DNA of 34,040 nt from Saprospiraceae bacterium (GCA_022448955.1 JAKVCU010000075.1:17630-51669); one strand, 5' to 3'; shown: positions 7,453 to 15,620, numbered from the stretch's first letter. Made by a program: numbers and translations. The notes: a model not told the origin generated them from the letters alone.

Positions 7453-7986
7453 TTAGTATTTGATGATATCCATTTTTTTTAAGATCTGTCGTGCTCTTGA
7501 TTGATATGCAGCGGTGTTGTATTCTGCTTGGTCTGTGATTATCGCTCTTAGTTCTTCTTTAAGTTCTGGACTATCCTTTGCAATCTCATAAGCGATGGTC
7601 ATACTATGTGCTTGTATAGCTGCAGAAGACTGTGGATTGAGTAAATGCTTGATGGCATAATCAAATAAAAAGCCTTGAACAGCTTCCGGAATAGGATTGC
7701 GAACAATAGCTTTAAGTACAGCTCTGTAAACACCAGGGGCATGATCAATTTCAAGCTGTTGTACTAATTCTTCGCGGTAGGAGAGTAGGAGCTGAGGATA
7801 TTTGGCCGTGAGCTTATCCATAACCCATGCAGAACGCCAATAGCGTGGATGATCTTTAGAAACGATACAGTTCCATAAGTCTGCAAATTTTTCAGGATCA
7901 TTACCCATCCAATCTGCTAATGCTTGCACCTCTTCTTTTGAACCAATAGAAAGGACTGCATCTTTGATATTATCAAAATCAAGCAT
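7453..7986 (-). CDS. Helical-repeat (HEAT-like) protein of unknown function
   Basis: A 177-residue soluble protein without signal peptide or membrane segment. It reads as successive amphipathic helices: NIKDAVLSIGSKEEVQALADWM, PEKFADLWNCIVSKD, YWRSAWVMDKLTAKYPQLL, REELVQQLEID, GVYRAVLKAIVRNP, AVQGFLFDYAIKHL, AAIQAHSMTIAYEIAKDSP and ELKEELRAII, as in HEAT/ARM-type repeats. Related proteins are annotated only as hypothetical in Bacteroidota as far as I recall, some under the misleading name adenylosuccinate lyase. Such folds usually mediate protein-protein contacts. It is monocistronic, with a good -7 element 29 bases upstream. Function is not predicted. Confidence 0.75.
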   Translation of the reverse strand: MLDFDNIKDAVLSIGSKEEVQALADWMGNDPEKFADLWNCIVSKDHPRYWRSAWVMDKLTAKYPQLLLSYREELVQQLEIDHAPGVYRAVLKAIVRNPIPEAVQGFLFDYAIKHLLNPQSSAAIQAHSMTIAYEIAKDSPELKEELRAIITDQAEYNTAAYQSRARQILKKMDIIKY

Positions 7987-8014
7987 AGCTATTTATTTTT
8001 CGTTTTGTTCAAAG

Positions 8015-8022
8015 CAAATATA
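8015..8022 (-). promoter_or_regulatory. -7 element (TATATTTG) of the HEAT-like gene
   Basis: On the minus strand TATATTTG matches the Bacteroidota TAnnTTTG -7 consensus, about 29 bases upstream of the start codon at 7986. No well-spaced -33 TTG was found (nearest has a 24-base spacer). Confidence 0.4.
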
Positions 8023-8192
8023 AGAAGAAGGATGGTAGTGCATCATCAATCAGAATTATTAGATTAGATACCTTGGGAGATTTGTCAAGGGAATGACTTA
8101 GGTCAATGGTTTACTGATATGAATGGTAGCCTACTTTAGTTTGACCCCTTAGATCAATGATGAATTTCGACATATATTTTATCTTAAAACGC

Positions 8193-8200
8193 TACTTTTG
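8193..8200 (+). promoter_or_regulatory. -7 element (TACTTTTG) of the ferredoxin gene
   Basis: TACTTTTG matches TAnnTTTG exactly. A start near 8206 would leave a leader of about 70 bases before ATG 8276. The -33 region is poor (TTTCG near 8166). Confidence 0.45.
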
Positions 8201-8275
8201 CAGCAACAAATAAAGAGTATATAGCATTTAGATTTTATCTAGATGCTATTCCTATATTCATCAATAAAATACATA

Positions 8276-8596
8276 ATGATAAAAATTAAGCTAATCGATA
8301 GACAAGGAGAGGAGCACCTCTTAGATGGACCCACTGATATGAATATGAATTTGATGGAGTTGTGCAAAGCTTATGAGTTGCCCGTAAAAGGAACTTGTGG
8401 AGGGATGGCACTTTGCTCCACTTGTCATTGTTATATCGAGTCCAGCCACGACTTGCATGAAATGTCTGAAGATGAAGAAAATATGCTGGATCAAGCCTTC
8501 TTTGTAGAAGACAATTCACGTTTAGGGTGCCAATTACAGCTCGTAGATAGCATGGATGGCCTCATTGCACGCCTTGCACCAGAGACTGAAGATTAG
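8276..8596 (+). CDS. Adrenodoxin-type 2Fe-2S ferredoxin
   Basis: A 106-residue soluble electron carrier. The cluster ligands are Cys41, Cys47 and Cys50 in GTCGGMALCSTC, and Cys85 in SRLGCQL, which is the C-x5-C-x2-C plus distal Cys pattern of adrenodoxin/Isc-type ferredoxins; the usual acidic interaction helix is present (HEMSEDEENMLDQA). Start chosen at ATG 8276 (MIKIKLIDRQGEE), where family homology begins; an in-frame upstream start at 8243 would add 11 hydrophobic residues without support. No isc genes are adjacent, so its partner is unknown. The arsR gene follows on the same strand after 68 bases with its own operator. Confidence 0.9.
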   Translation: MIKIKLIDRQGEEHLLDGPTDMNMNLMELCKAYELPVKGTCGGMALCSTCHCYIESSHDLHEMSEDEENMLDQAFFVEDNSRLGCQLQLVDSMDGLIARLAPETED

Positions 8597-8644
8597 TTAA
8601 AATTTTGTTGTAAAAAGATAATAGTTTGATATTTATAAGTATTT

Positions 8645-8660
8645 ATCGTAATATTGCGAT
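8645..8660 (+). promoter_or_regulatory. Probable ArsR operator upstream of arsR
   Basis: ATCGTAATATTGCGAT is a near-perfect 16-base palindrome (one mismatched pair) ending 4 bases before the arsR ATG. It matches the palindrome at 9018-9033, which suggests autorepression by the encoded ArsR. Confidence 0.6.
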
Positions 8661-8664
8661 ACAT

Positions 8665-8994
8665 ATGGGCGCATCAAAAACAACATTATTTACAGAAGAG
8701 CAAAACGAATTGGCTCGTTTGGCGAAAGCCATAGGGCATCCTGCAAGGGTAGCCATATTGCAGTATTTGTCTAGAGTAAAAGGTTGTGTGTGTGGGGATA
8801 TTGTAGAAGTATTACCCTTATCCCAATCAACCGTGTCTCAGCACTTAAAAGAGCTGAAAAAGGCGGGTATCATTAAAGGAGAGGTAGAAGGAGTGAGTGT
8901 ATGTTATTGTATTGATTATGAGATGTGGCTTAAAGCAAAAGCATTGCTTAGCCAGTTCTTTGATATCAGTCTGGATGATACCGATTGTTGTTAA
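8665..8994 (+). CDS. arsR: ArsR/SmtB-family winged-helix repressor
   Basis: A 109-residue metalloregulator that releases DNA when bound by arsenite or a similar metal(loid). It has [20 protein letters not shown] at the N terminus, [10 protein letters not shown] with Cys41 and Cys43 (the ArsR thiolate motif), and a recognition helix around [17 protein letters not shown] (53-69). A C-terminal Cys108-Cys109 pair could add thiolate ligands. Start taken as ATG 8665; the in-frame TTG at 8626 lies upstream of the operator. Palindromes before this gene and before the following DUF6428 gene suggest that it controls both. No arsenite pump or arsenate reductase lies in the window, so the true inducer is uncertain. 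Confidence 0.88.
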   Translation: MGASKTTLFTEEQNELARLAKAIGHPARVAILQYLSRVKGCVCGDIVEVLPLSQSTVSQHLKELKKAGIIKGEVEGVSVCYCIDYEMWLKAKALLSQFFDISLDDTDCC

Positions 8995-9017
8995 AAACTA
9001 TTTTTTTACATATATCC

Positions 9018-9033
9018 ATCGTAATATTACGAT
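9018..9033 (+). promoter_or_regulatory. Perfect palindrome, probable ArsR operator for DUF6428 gene
   Basis: ATCGTAATATTACGAT is a perfect 16-base palindrome between arsR and the DUF6428 gene, 14 bases before ATG 9048. It differs by one base from the site in front of arsR. Confidence 0.65.
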
Positions 9034-9047
9034 CAAATTATTTACTT

Positions 9048-9506
9048 ATGACAACAGCTTCATTTTTTGAACTTTTAGAAACACATTCAGAGAAAGAACT
9101 CTGGTTTGAATATTCCGCCGGAACTTTTGTTCCAAAGGCCTACCACATTACAGAAGTAAAAAATGTACATATTGAAAGTGTGGATTGTGGTGGAAGACCA
9201 GATGTCTATGACCAAACGGTGGCACAATTATGGATCAATGATGGTGAGGTCGTAGAAAGGGCGATGAGCTGTCAAAAAGCCAATAAGATTTTTAAGATGG
9301 TAGATAATGCTAAACCTATTAAAAAAGATACACCTATCTTCTTTGAATGGGGGCATGGTGATTTGAGAACTTCTGTATATGAAGTTGAACAGGTAAATGT
9401 AGTAGGGAATCGTCTAGAAGTGCAGTTGTTTGTACCGCCTACCGTTTGTAAGCCTGCTTTAGAAGTAGCTTCCGCATGCGCACCTGGCAGTGGCTGCTGT
9501 GGGTAA
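9048..9506 (+). CDS. DUF6428 family protein with C-terminal cysteine-rich tail
   Basis: A 152-residue soluble protein that I recognise, with moderate certainty, as the DUF6428 family often found beside arsR in Bacteroidota. It has an N-terminal FFELLETHSEKELWFEYSAG, a core with VDCGGRPDVYDQTVAQLW, and a tail with Cys in PTVCKPALEVASACAPGSGCCG. Several thiols near the C terminus (one before, then the ACAPGSGCCG cluster) suggest metalloid or metal binding. Start chosen at ATG 9048; the earlier in-frame TTG (8985) would overlap arsR and the operator. It is 53 bases after arsR behind its own operator copy. A role in metalloid handling is inference from context. Confidence 0.75.
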   Translation: MTTASFFELLETHSEKELWFEYSAGTFVPKAYHITEVKNVHIESVDCGGRPDVYDQTVAQLWINDGEVVERAMSCQKANKIFKMVDNAKPIKKDTPIFFEWGHGDLRTSVYEVEQVNVVGNRLEVQLFVPPTVCKPALEVASACAPGSGCCG

Positions 9507-9529
9507 ATGCCTGTTTTTTTGAGAAGATT

Positions 9530-9602
9530 ATGAATTAGATTTTTTTATTTATCAAAAAAAAACTAATTTAAAGGCGGGAAATAAAAGCAAAGTCTAATTC
9601 AT
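9530..9602. repeat. Inverted repeat downstream of DUF6428 gene
   Basis: ATGAATTAGA (9530-9539) and TCTAATTCAT (9593-9602) are perfect 10-base complements with a 53-base interior rich in T and A. It could fold in the 3' region or be a small element; no promoter was recognised for the gene at 9738. Confidence 0.3.
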
Positions 9603-9737
9603 TGAATATGGTACCAGGGGAAATGTACTTCATATATTCATTGAAAGCAACGGGAAATGCTTTGATAGATACACTTTTGCAACCCACCTTCATAATTTGA
9701 TTGAGAAACACGCTAGAGAGTACAAAAAAATAGTTTT

Positions 9738-11690
9738 ATGCATCCCAAAAGCAAGGTCGGCGTTTGGGGAAAACGCCAGTGGGGAGTAGTGTCTGCCGTT
9801 ATCACTATCATTCTCCTATCAGTATCTTTGATTTCTATTTCTTTGAAGAAAGAAAAGCTAGAAGTCACAGCAAGTTCAAGTATCGTTGATCAAGCCCTAT
9901 GGTTTGGTAAGAATGGTCATTTTGAATCTGCCATTGAAGAATTAGATCGAGCTATTGAAATCGATCCAAGTAAGCCCACCTTTTATGCACTTAGAGCATC
10001 TTATTTAGACAGTTTAGAGAGTCACTCAGATCAATTGAAGTTAATACTTCAGAATTTGGATATGGCGATAAAAATGTCTAAGAAAACAGAGCGTAAGCAA
10101 TACTATCAACAACGGATTCAGCTCTATTTAAGAGAACAGCTATTTGAGAATGCACTCACAGATTTAGATCGCATGATTGATTTGTCAGAAGATGGGGATG
10201 AGCAATCTATCTATATTCTGAAAAGAGCTGCAATTTTAAAAGATAATCTTTCTGAATTTGAAGCTGCTTTTCGTGAGTATGAACGAGCACTTAGGCTGGC
10301 AGAAGAGGCCCAGGTTTTGGTTCAGGTATTGATAGCGCAAGCAGATCTATATTTGTCTTTGATTAATGGGGAGCAAGAAGAGTTTTCCAGAGTAAAGCAA
10401 ATTTATAGAGAAGCTTTAGGTACGATTTCCAAGGGAAACATGAGTGCAGAGGAAAAAATAGGTTTTATCTCTTCCATCTGGTTAGGCTTAAAGGTTTTTG
10501 AGGAAGAAGAACAATTGGCTATCTGCATGGAATACTTCGAAGAATTTGTGCCCATCTTACAACAAGAGATTCCTGATATTGATTTGTTTATGCGTTCTTT
10601 TGATCGTTTTGCGAAAGCAAAAGCACTAGCCAAAGAAGATGCAACCTATTATGGTCTTAAAGCAGATTTTTATAATGGAATTTATATTTGGAAAGACAGG
10701 AAGAAGGATAAGTTCTTGATCCAACAGTACTCTAAGGCAATCAAGTTAGGTACTCCATCGCAAAAAGAGTATTTCTTGAGAAAGAGGGCAAGTGTATGGG
10801 ATAATATGGGGAAGCATAGAAAAGCTGAAAAAGATTATGGGGCAGTCTTGAATAAAAGAACCTTTCATGAAATAAGAGCAAAATATTATGATGGGATAAA
10901 AAAATTTTCCTTAGCGGAAAAACACGAGCGTAAAATTAAGGATAGAACGAGCTTTTATAGAGATAGGGCAACTTATTATGATGCAATAGAACAATTCAGT
11001 AGAGCAGATCGCTGCTGGAAGAAGATCTTACCATCAGATGAATATTATGAAAAACGAGCTGCCTTTTATGATCAAAAAAAGATGTATCAAAAAGCAGATC
11101 GGTTTTATAAGAAATTATTAGCCACTTCCGATTTTTATACAGAGCGTGCTGCATTTTATAGTCAAAAAGGATTCTATGGTAAAGCGGAAGATCTTTTTGA
11201 TGATTTGATCAAGTATGCTAAAAAGAAAGACCGCAAAAACCTGAATGCATTTTATGTCCTAAGGGCAGCCAACTATGATGCCCTAGGCAAATATGATAGA
11301 GCGGATAAAGATTTTAAGCGCGCTTTTAAAAAGCAAGAATTCATTAGAGAACGTGCTAAGTTTTATTTCTGTCAAGGCATGACGAATAAAGACAAAAAGG
11401 AGAAGTTTAGTATGCTGAAAAAGGCAGAAGATTTTTATGATGAGTGGGAGGGAAGAGATATAGAAATGGAACTAGAGCGTATCTATTTCTATAAGCTGAT
11501 GAACCGCAAAAAGAAACTGAAAAAGCAGGTAAATAGAGTAAAGAAAATGAAATCTGATTATGCTGATGAATTCTTAGATGCATTCTTGGAAAAACACACA
11601 TTGGATTATTACCATGAACAGGTCGATCCTTGTCAGTTTTCTGAAATATTAGAAAACCCTCTTTCTCTTACGGATGATGATGGAGCATGA
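9738..11690 (+). CDS. Membrane-anchored TPR-repeat protein
   Basis: A 650-residue protein with one N-terminal membrane segment (about 15-36, WGVVSAVITIILLSVSLISI) and no cleavage site, so most of it should lie outside the cytoplasmic membrane. A canonical TPR is seen at about 52-95 (GHFESAIEELDRAIEIDPSK), with looser TPRs up to 300. From about 346 to 545 a shorter degenerate module recurs with 30-residue spacing: the Arg of xRAxxYD lies at 350, 380, 410, 440 and 470, then 509 and 539, each followed by a KAE/RAD helix. The C-terminal part (about 585-605) is lysine-rich and basic. TPRs scaffold protein assembly; partners are unknown. It is transcribed alone and followed by a strong terminator. 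Confidence 0.8.
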   Translation: MHPKSKVGVWGKRQWGVVSAVITIILLSVSLISISLKKEKLEVTASSSIVDQALWFGKNGHFESAIEELDRAIEIDPSKPTFYALRASYLDSLESHSDQLKLILQNLDMAIKMSKKTERKQYYQQRIQLYLREQLFENALTDLDRMIDLSEDGDEQSIYILKRAAILKDNLSEFEAAFREYERALRLAEEAQVLVQVLIAQADLYLSLINGEQEEFSRVKQIYREALGTISKGNMSAEEKIGFISSIWLGLKVFEEEEQLAICMEYFEEFVPILQQEIPDIDLFMRSFDRFAKAKALAKEDATYYGLKADFYNGIYIWKDRKKDKFLIQQYSKAIKLGTPSQKEYFLRKRASVWDNMGKHRKAEKDYGAVLNKRTFHEIRAKYYDGIKKFSLAEKHERKIKDRTSFYRDRATYYDAIEQFSRADRCWKKILPSDEYYEKRAAFYDQKKMYQKADRFYKKLLATSDFYTERAAFYSQKGFYGKAEDLFDDLIKYAKKKDRKNLNAFYVLRAANYDALGKYDRADKDFKRAFKKQEFIRERAKFYFCQGMTNKDKKEKFSMLKKAEDFYDEWEGRDIEMELERIYFYKLMNRKKKLKKQVNRVKKMKSDYADEFLDAFLEKHTLDYYHEQVDPCQFSEILENPLSLTDDDGA

Positions 11691-11697
11691 GTAAGAT

Positions 11698-11733
11698 AAA
11701 AAAGGGCTGATGAATACTCATCAGCCCTTTTTT
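11698..11733. terminator. Strong bidirectional rho-independent terminator
   Basis: AAAAAAGGGCTGATGA (11698-11713) and TCATCAGCCCTTTTTT (11718-11733) form a perfect 16-base stem with a 4-base loop (ATAC), with A and T runs on either side. It sits between the convergent TPR and psd genes and can stop both. Confidence 0.9.
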
Positions 11734-11734
11734 A

Positions 11735-12385
11735 TTAAGAAAGTTTGGCGATAATAGTCTTATTACCTTTCGTCACATCCCCGATTTCCACCTGAATATC
11801 TGCATCAAGTGGAAGGAATACATCTACCCTAGAACCAAAACGAATGAAGCCCATATCTTGGCCTTGTTGAACATTTAGCCCCTTTGTCATGTAACAAATA
11901 ATCCTTCGAGCTAAAGCGCCCGCAATCTGCCTGATTAAAACTGCCGAATTCCCATTGGAAAGTACCGTTGTAGTTCGTTCATTTTCTGTGCTAGACTTTG
12001 GATGCCATGCTACTAAATATTTGCCAGGATGATATTTATAATAATCAATCTTTCCACTGAAAGGAATACGATTGACATGAACATTTAAGGGAGACATAAA
12101 AATAGAGACTTGTATTCTTTCATCTTTAAAGTATTCTGATTCATTTGTTTTTTCAATAACCACTACTTTCCCATCAGCTGGGGCATAAATTAATTGATTA
12201 TTAATTTCATCAATCGTTCGTACTGGATTCCTAAAAAACTGTAGTACAAAAACCAAGAGGCTGGCTGTTACTATAACTGATAGCCAGATCCAAGCAGGGA
12301 AACTTATATAACATAGATAATTTATAATAGCAATAATAATAACTGTTGTCAATATAATCCACTTTCCTTCTTTATGAAAACGCAT
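11735..12385 (-). CDS. psd: Phosphatidylserine decarboxylase family protein (short Psd)
   Basis: Pyruvoyl-dependent decarboxylase that makes phosphatidylethanolamine from phosphatidylserine at the cytoplasmic membrane. At 216 residues it is the short form typical of Bacteroidota. Two N-terminal membrane segments (about 8-28 and 30-50) anchor it; then come FRNPVR, the ADG motif with Asp71, the NVHVNRIPFSG motif with His103, and FIRFGSRVDVF, whose Gly184-Ser185 bond is the expected self-cleavage site where Ser185 becomes the pyruvoyl group. cdsA lies 78 bases upstream on the same strand, so two of the phosphatidylethanolamine-branch enzymes are encoded together. The intermediate enzyme phosphatidylserine synthase is not in the window. 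Confidence 0.93.
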   Translation of the reverse strand: MRFHKEGKWIILTTVIIIAIINYLCYISFPAWIWLSVIVTASLLVFVLQFFRNPVRTIDEINNQLIYAPADGKVVVIEKTNESEYFKDERIQVSIFMSPLNVHVNRIPFSGKIDYYKYHPGKYLVAWHPKSSTENERTTTVLSNGNSAVLIRQIAGALARRIICYMTKGLNVQQGQDMGFIRFGSRVDVFLPLDADIQVEIGDVTKGNKTIIAKLS

Positions 12386-12463
12386 ACCTAGTTTAGTTTA
12401 AGATTGATATCATGCACAAAAATAAATGCTTCCTTCTTTTTTCCTAATTCAGGCATAAAATAA

Positions 12464-13288
12464 TTATCTCAGCCATACAATATAAGCTGCTGCAAAAGGA
12501 AGCATAAAAATGAATCCATCAAAACGATCTAAAAAGCCTCCGTGACCCGGCAATAAACGGCCTGAATCTTTAATTGCGAAGCTTCTTTTAAGCATTGATT
12601 CTACTAAATCTCCCAATGAACCAAAAAGGCCTACCAAAATGGCAAGAATGAGCCAATCTCGCAGTATCAGCTCTTCGAAATATTCATTGAGCAAAAAGGC
12701 AAGAATTAGTGTACCTGCTAGACCACCGAGTGTACCTTCCCAAGTTTTTTTTGGGGAGATACGAGGAAAAAGAGGGGTCTTGCCAATCTGTGAACCAACG
12801 ATATATGCAGCGGTATCATTCATCCATGTCATTAATAATAATCCGATTACTATGTTGGAGTGATAATCTTTTTCGATAAATACAGCCACTTGGAGTAAAG
12901 TAAATGGAATACCAATGTAAATCATCCCTAACATAATAAATCCAATATTTGCAAATGGTTTGGCTCCTCTTAAAGACAACTCGTACAAAAAAACTAGAAA
13001 TAGAGTTGGAAAGAAAAGCAAGCTTGCTTGGAGCAAAAACTGGGAGGAGTCTCGCATAATATCGAGCTGATAAAGGGCTCCCAAAAAATAAGGGAATAAA
13101 CCAATATAGAGGCCAATAATTTTTCGATCCAAACCTTGTTCTAATACTAAACCCAAAAATTCCCACAAACACAAACCCGTGATAATGCCAAATAAAATCA
13201 CGAAAGAATAGGCATTCCAGTAAGCACCCAATAGCATAATAATAACAAATACAAGTCCCGTTAATCCTCTAAGAACTAATCCTTTCAT
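12464..13288 (-). CDS. cdsA: Phosphatidate cytidylyltransferase
   Basis: An integral membrane enzyme that converts phosphatidic acid and CTP to CDP-diacylglycerol, the precursor of all bacterial phospholipid headgroups. It has 274 residues, a normal length, with about eight hydrophobic segments. The family signature is intact: ISPKKTWEGTLGG near 177-189, LGDLVESMLKRSFAIKDSG near 225-243 and LLPGHGGFLDRFDG near 245-258, which includes the metal- and substrate-binding Asp residues. It starts 3 bases after the CPBP gene stops, so the two are almost certainly translated from one message, and psd follows. Confidence 0.95.
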   Translation of the reverse strand: MKGLVLRGLTGLVFVIIMLLGAYWNAYSFVILFGIITGLCLWEFLGLVLEQGLDRKIIGLYIGLFPYFLGALYQLDIMRDSSQFLLQASLLFFPTLFLVFLYELSLRGAKPFANIGFIMLGMIYIGIPFTLLQVAVFIEKDYHSNIVIGLLLMTWMNDTAAYIVGSQIGKTPLFPRISPKKTWEGTLGGLAGTLILAFLLNEYFEELILRDWLILAILVGLFGSLGDLVESMLKRSFAIKDSGRLLPGHGGFLDRFDGFIFMLPFAAAYIVWLR

Positions 13289-13291
13289 GTT

Positions 13292-14197
13292 TTATTGTTG
13301 ATTGCTTCTTTTAACGAAATTTGATACAATGAGTAGTAAAATTAAAGAAACTAAACCAAATCCCCAGTGTACTTCTTCTATTTGCTCTAAATCCGTATCA
13401 GATATCTGATTTGTACCGAAGTACTGCCCAGCTACTTGAAAGCCATTAAAAAAGAAGTGAGCAACAATGGGTACCCATAAGTTTCTCGTCCAGGAAAAAA
13501 GATATCCCAACAAGGCGCCTAAAAGCATCCTAGGGAAAAATCCTTCAAACTGTAAATGAAATAAACTAAATATAAAAGCGGTAATCCATATAGCTATGTG
13601 TTCTTTTTTGATCCATTCACTCAACTTGCTCTGAAGAATACCTCTAAATAATAACTCTTCGCCAATTGCAGGTAAAATAGCCATGACGAATAGGCTGAAT
13701 AGCAATTCTAGAGGACCATTCATCACGAGCAGCCCCTCAATCATTTCCTTGGTACTTGCTTCCATACTAGATGCCCATTCAGGTAGGGGTATCATTTGAT
13801 TGAGCGAATATATATACATTGCAAAAGGAAAAGAAACTAGGATTAATAGAATACCTAGGCTAATGTTTTTTGATGATGGAACTATGGTCAGTTGTAATTC
13901 TTTCAGCCACTTTTTTTGATACACGATATACATACAGAGTAATGAGGGAAAGGTGAAACTAAAAAAGTGACTAATTAAATTGATCCCCCTAATTAAATTG
14001 CGGTCATATAACGAGCTATCCTTATTCAAAGATTGAAGAAGACGCTGAAGCTCAAATTCCAATGTGTTGCCTAGTCCAATGATTAATAACCCACTTAGCA
14101 TATATCCAAGTAATAAGCTCATGATGAGTACCATCAAAAAGCTCGGAAATTTAGCTAAGCTCGATGCTGGGCGTGGATCTAAAATTTCTGGTTCCAT
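13292..14197 (-). CDS. CPBP-family intramembrane glutamic/metallo-protease
   Basis: A 301-residue polytopic membrane protein of the CPBP (CAAX protease/bacteriocin-processing) family. Motif 1 is AIGEELLFRGIL (Glu180, Glu181, Arg185), motif 2 is FSLFHLQFEGF (Phe210, His214) and motif 3 is VAHFFFNGFQ (His247, Asn251): the four catalytic or metal-site elements are intact. About seven hydrophobic helices are visible. The family includes CAAX endopeptidases and bacteriocin-immunity proteins, but bacterial substrates are usually unknown. It is the first gene of an inferred operon with cdsA (3-base gap) and psd, which suggests an envelope-linked function; the substrate is unproven. pdxJ diverges from it across about 157 bases. 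Confidence 0.9.
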   Translation of the reverse strand: MEPEILDPRPASSLAKFPSFLMVLIMSLLLGYMLSGLLIIGLGNTLEFELQRLLQSLNKDSSLYDRNLIRGINLISHFFSFTFPSLLCMYIVYQKKWLKELQLTIVPSSKNISLGILLILVSFPFAMYIYSLNQMIPLPEWASSMEASTKEMIEGLLVMNGPLELLFSLFVMAILPAIGEELLFRGILQSKLSEWIKKEHIAIWITAFIFSLFHLQFEGFFPRMLLGALLGYLFSWTRNLWVPIVAHFFFNGFQVAGQYFGTNQISDTDLEQIEEVHWGFGLVSLILLLIVSNFVKRSNQQ

Positions 14198-14354
14198 TCA
14201 TGTAAATTTTGCGCCACTTATATGTAGCGTTCTAAAACAAAAAACACAGGTGTCAAGATATAGTTGGTGAAATTTCATGAGAAGGTCATTTCTTGATCGT
14301 TTGGGTGAGAAATTCAAAAAAAAAAAAGAAATTGCTCTCCAAATTTTAAAGGAT

Positions 14355-15068
14355 ATGACCAGACTGAGTGTAAATATCAACAAAGTAGCATTAATTCGAA
14401 ATTCTAGAAAAGGAAATTTTCCAAATTTAGTCCAAGTTGCAAAGGATTGTGAAGCTTTTGGAGCGCAAGGGATTACTGTTCATCCACGTCCAGATGAACG
14501 CCATGTTCGCTATTCCGATATTCCGGCCTTACGGCAAATTGTAAGTACAGAATTCAATATTGAAGGTAATCCAAACACTCAATTTTTAGACTTGGTACTA
14601 AAAAACCCACCTACACAGTGTACTCTCGTGCCCGATGCACCTGGCGTTTTAACCTCGGACAAAGGTTGGGATACCATATCACATGAATCTTTTTTAAAAG
14701 AAGTAATTGCTCAATTGCATGAAAAAAATATTCGAGTTTCCATTTTTGTCGATCCAATAGAAAAGTTTGTGGAAGGGGCTAAAAGGGTAGGCGCTGAACG
14801 TATTGAGTTTTACACAGGGGACTATGCTAAAGCTTTTGAAGATCATCCTGAAGCGGCAGTTGCTCCTCATCGACGTTGTGCCAAATTGGCAAATGAAATT
14901 GGATTAGGGGTAAATGCAGGCCATGATTTAAATCTACACAACTTGCAACATTACAAAGAAGAAGTTGAAAATTTATTAGAAGTTTCCATAGGTCATGCTT
15001 TAATTTCAGATGCTATTTATTTTGGCCTACAGAATACTATTCAGCTGTATCTTCAAAAGTTATCTTAG
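14355..15068 (+). CDS. pdxJ: Pyridoxine 5'-phosphate synthase
   Basis: Final enzyme of the DXP-dependent vitamin B6 pathway, condensing 1-deoxyxylulose 5-phosphate and 3-amino-1-hydroxyacetone 1-phosphate to pyridoxine 5'-phosphate. The TIM-barrel features are intact: LSVNINKVALIRNSR at the N terminus, GITVHPRPDERHV (His43 and Arg45), EFNIEGNP (Glu70), TLVPDAPG and VNAGHDLNLHNL (His190). The start was chosen at ATG 14355, where homology begins and which gives 237 residues, close to E. coli PdxJ (243); the frame extends back to 14277 through a lysine-coding poly-A run that has no homology. It is divergent from the CPBP-cdsA-psd operon. Confidence 0.95.
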   Translation: MTRLSVNINKVALIRNSRKGNFPNLVQVAKDCEAFGAQGITVHPRPDERHVRYSDIPALRQIVSTEFNIEGNPNTQFLDLVLKNPPTQCTLVPDAPGVLTSDKGWDTISHESFLKEVIAQLHEKNIRVSIFVDPIEKFVEGAKRVGAERIEFYTGDYAKAFEDHPEAAVAPHRRCAKLANEIGLGVNAGHDLNLHNLQHYKEEVENLLEVSIGHALISDAIYFGLQNTIQLYLQKLS

Positions 15069-15620
15069 ATAATTATGGATTTTTTTAAAAGCGCTAAATG
15101 GCTAATAATGACGCTAAAAGAGGAGGTAAGGCAGAAAAATGTTTTGAAAAGATTGCAATCACCCATTAAGAATTTCTTAAGTTTTTTTACCTTTGGAAAG
15201 TAATCAAACAAAAGAAGCATTTAATAAAGCTTTAAACGCACTTCATTAATTATCTGTTTGACCTAAAAATTCCCAGAAACATAATTATTCTAAAGGTGAA
15301 CAATTGACCTTATCAAATATCCAAATATTGTAAACTATTCAGTAGCTCAGCCATTTCATAAAACACTAAGAAATATAGTAAACAGTTATTTTTTGCTTAA
15401 ATGAATTAATTTCACACCGATCTTTTAAGCCATAAAAACAAATGCTTTAAACATAAAAAAGATAAAAAACACAATCATTAGTATAAAAAAAATAATTTCC
15501 TAGGAAGCGAAACGACAGTTTAAACGTTATAAGAAAGTTAAGACTTTGTTAGGGATTTATTAACAAATTGGATTAATTTAGTTTTTAGATATTGTTTTAA
15601 TCAACAAAATTTGGATTAGT
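15069..15620. other. Long AT-rich region upstream of the susC-like gene
   Basis: About 550 bases with no convincing gene; a 42-codon frame (15075-15203) is not supported by any motif. TTAAGA-ATT-TCTTAA (15166-15180) followed by a T7 tract may be a weak terminator for pdxJ. The 3' part is very AT-rich and presumably holds the promoter and leader of the SusCD operon, but no consensus TAnnTTTG was found (only approximate forms such as TAGTTTTT around 15579). Confidence 0.5.
15166..15188 (+). terminator. Weak terminator-like structure after pdxJ
   Basis: A 6-base AT stem (TTAAGA/TCTTAA, 3-base loop) at 15166-15180 is followed by T7 at 15182-15188. The stem is short and AT-only, so function is uncertain. 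Confidence 0.3.

Noticed and set aside
9507-9520. Terminator after the DUF6428 gene
   Set aside because: A T7 run is present but only a very short GCAG/CTGC stem precedes it, so it is not listed.
14277-14354. N-terminal extension of pdxJ
   Set aside because: Lysine-rich and low complexity through a poly-A run; homology and length fit the start at 14355.
15075-15203. 42-codon plus-strand frame after pdxJ
   Set aside because: No homology or motif, and it ends in the AT hairpin and T-run; a gene cannot be supported.
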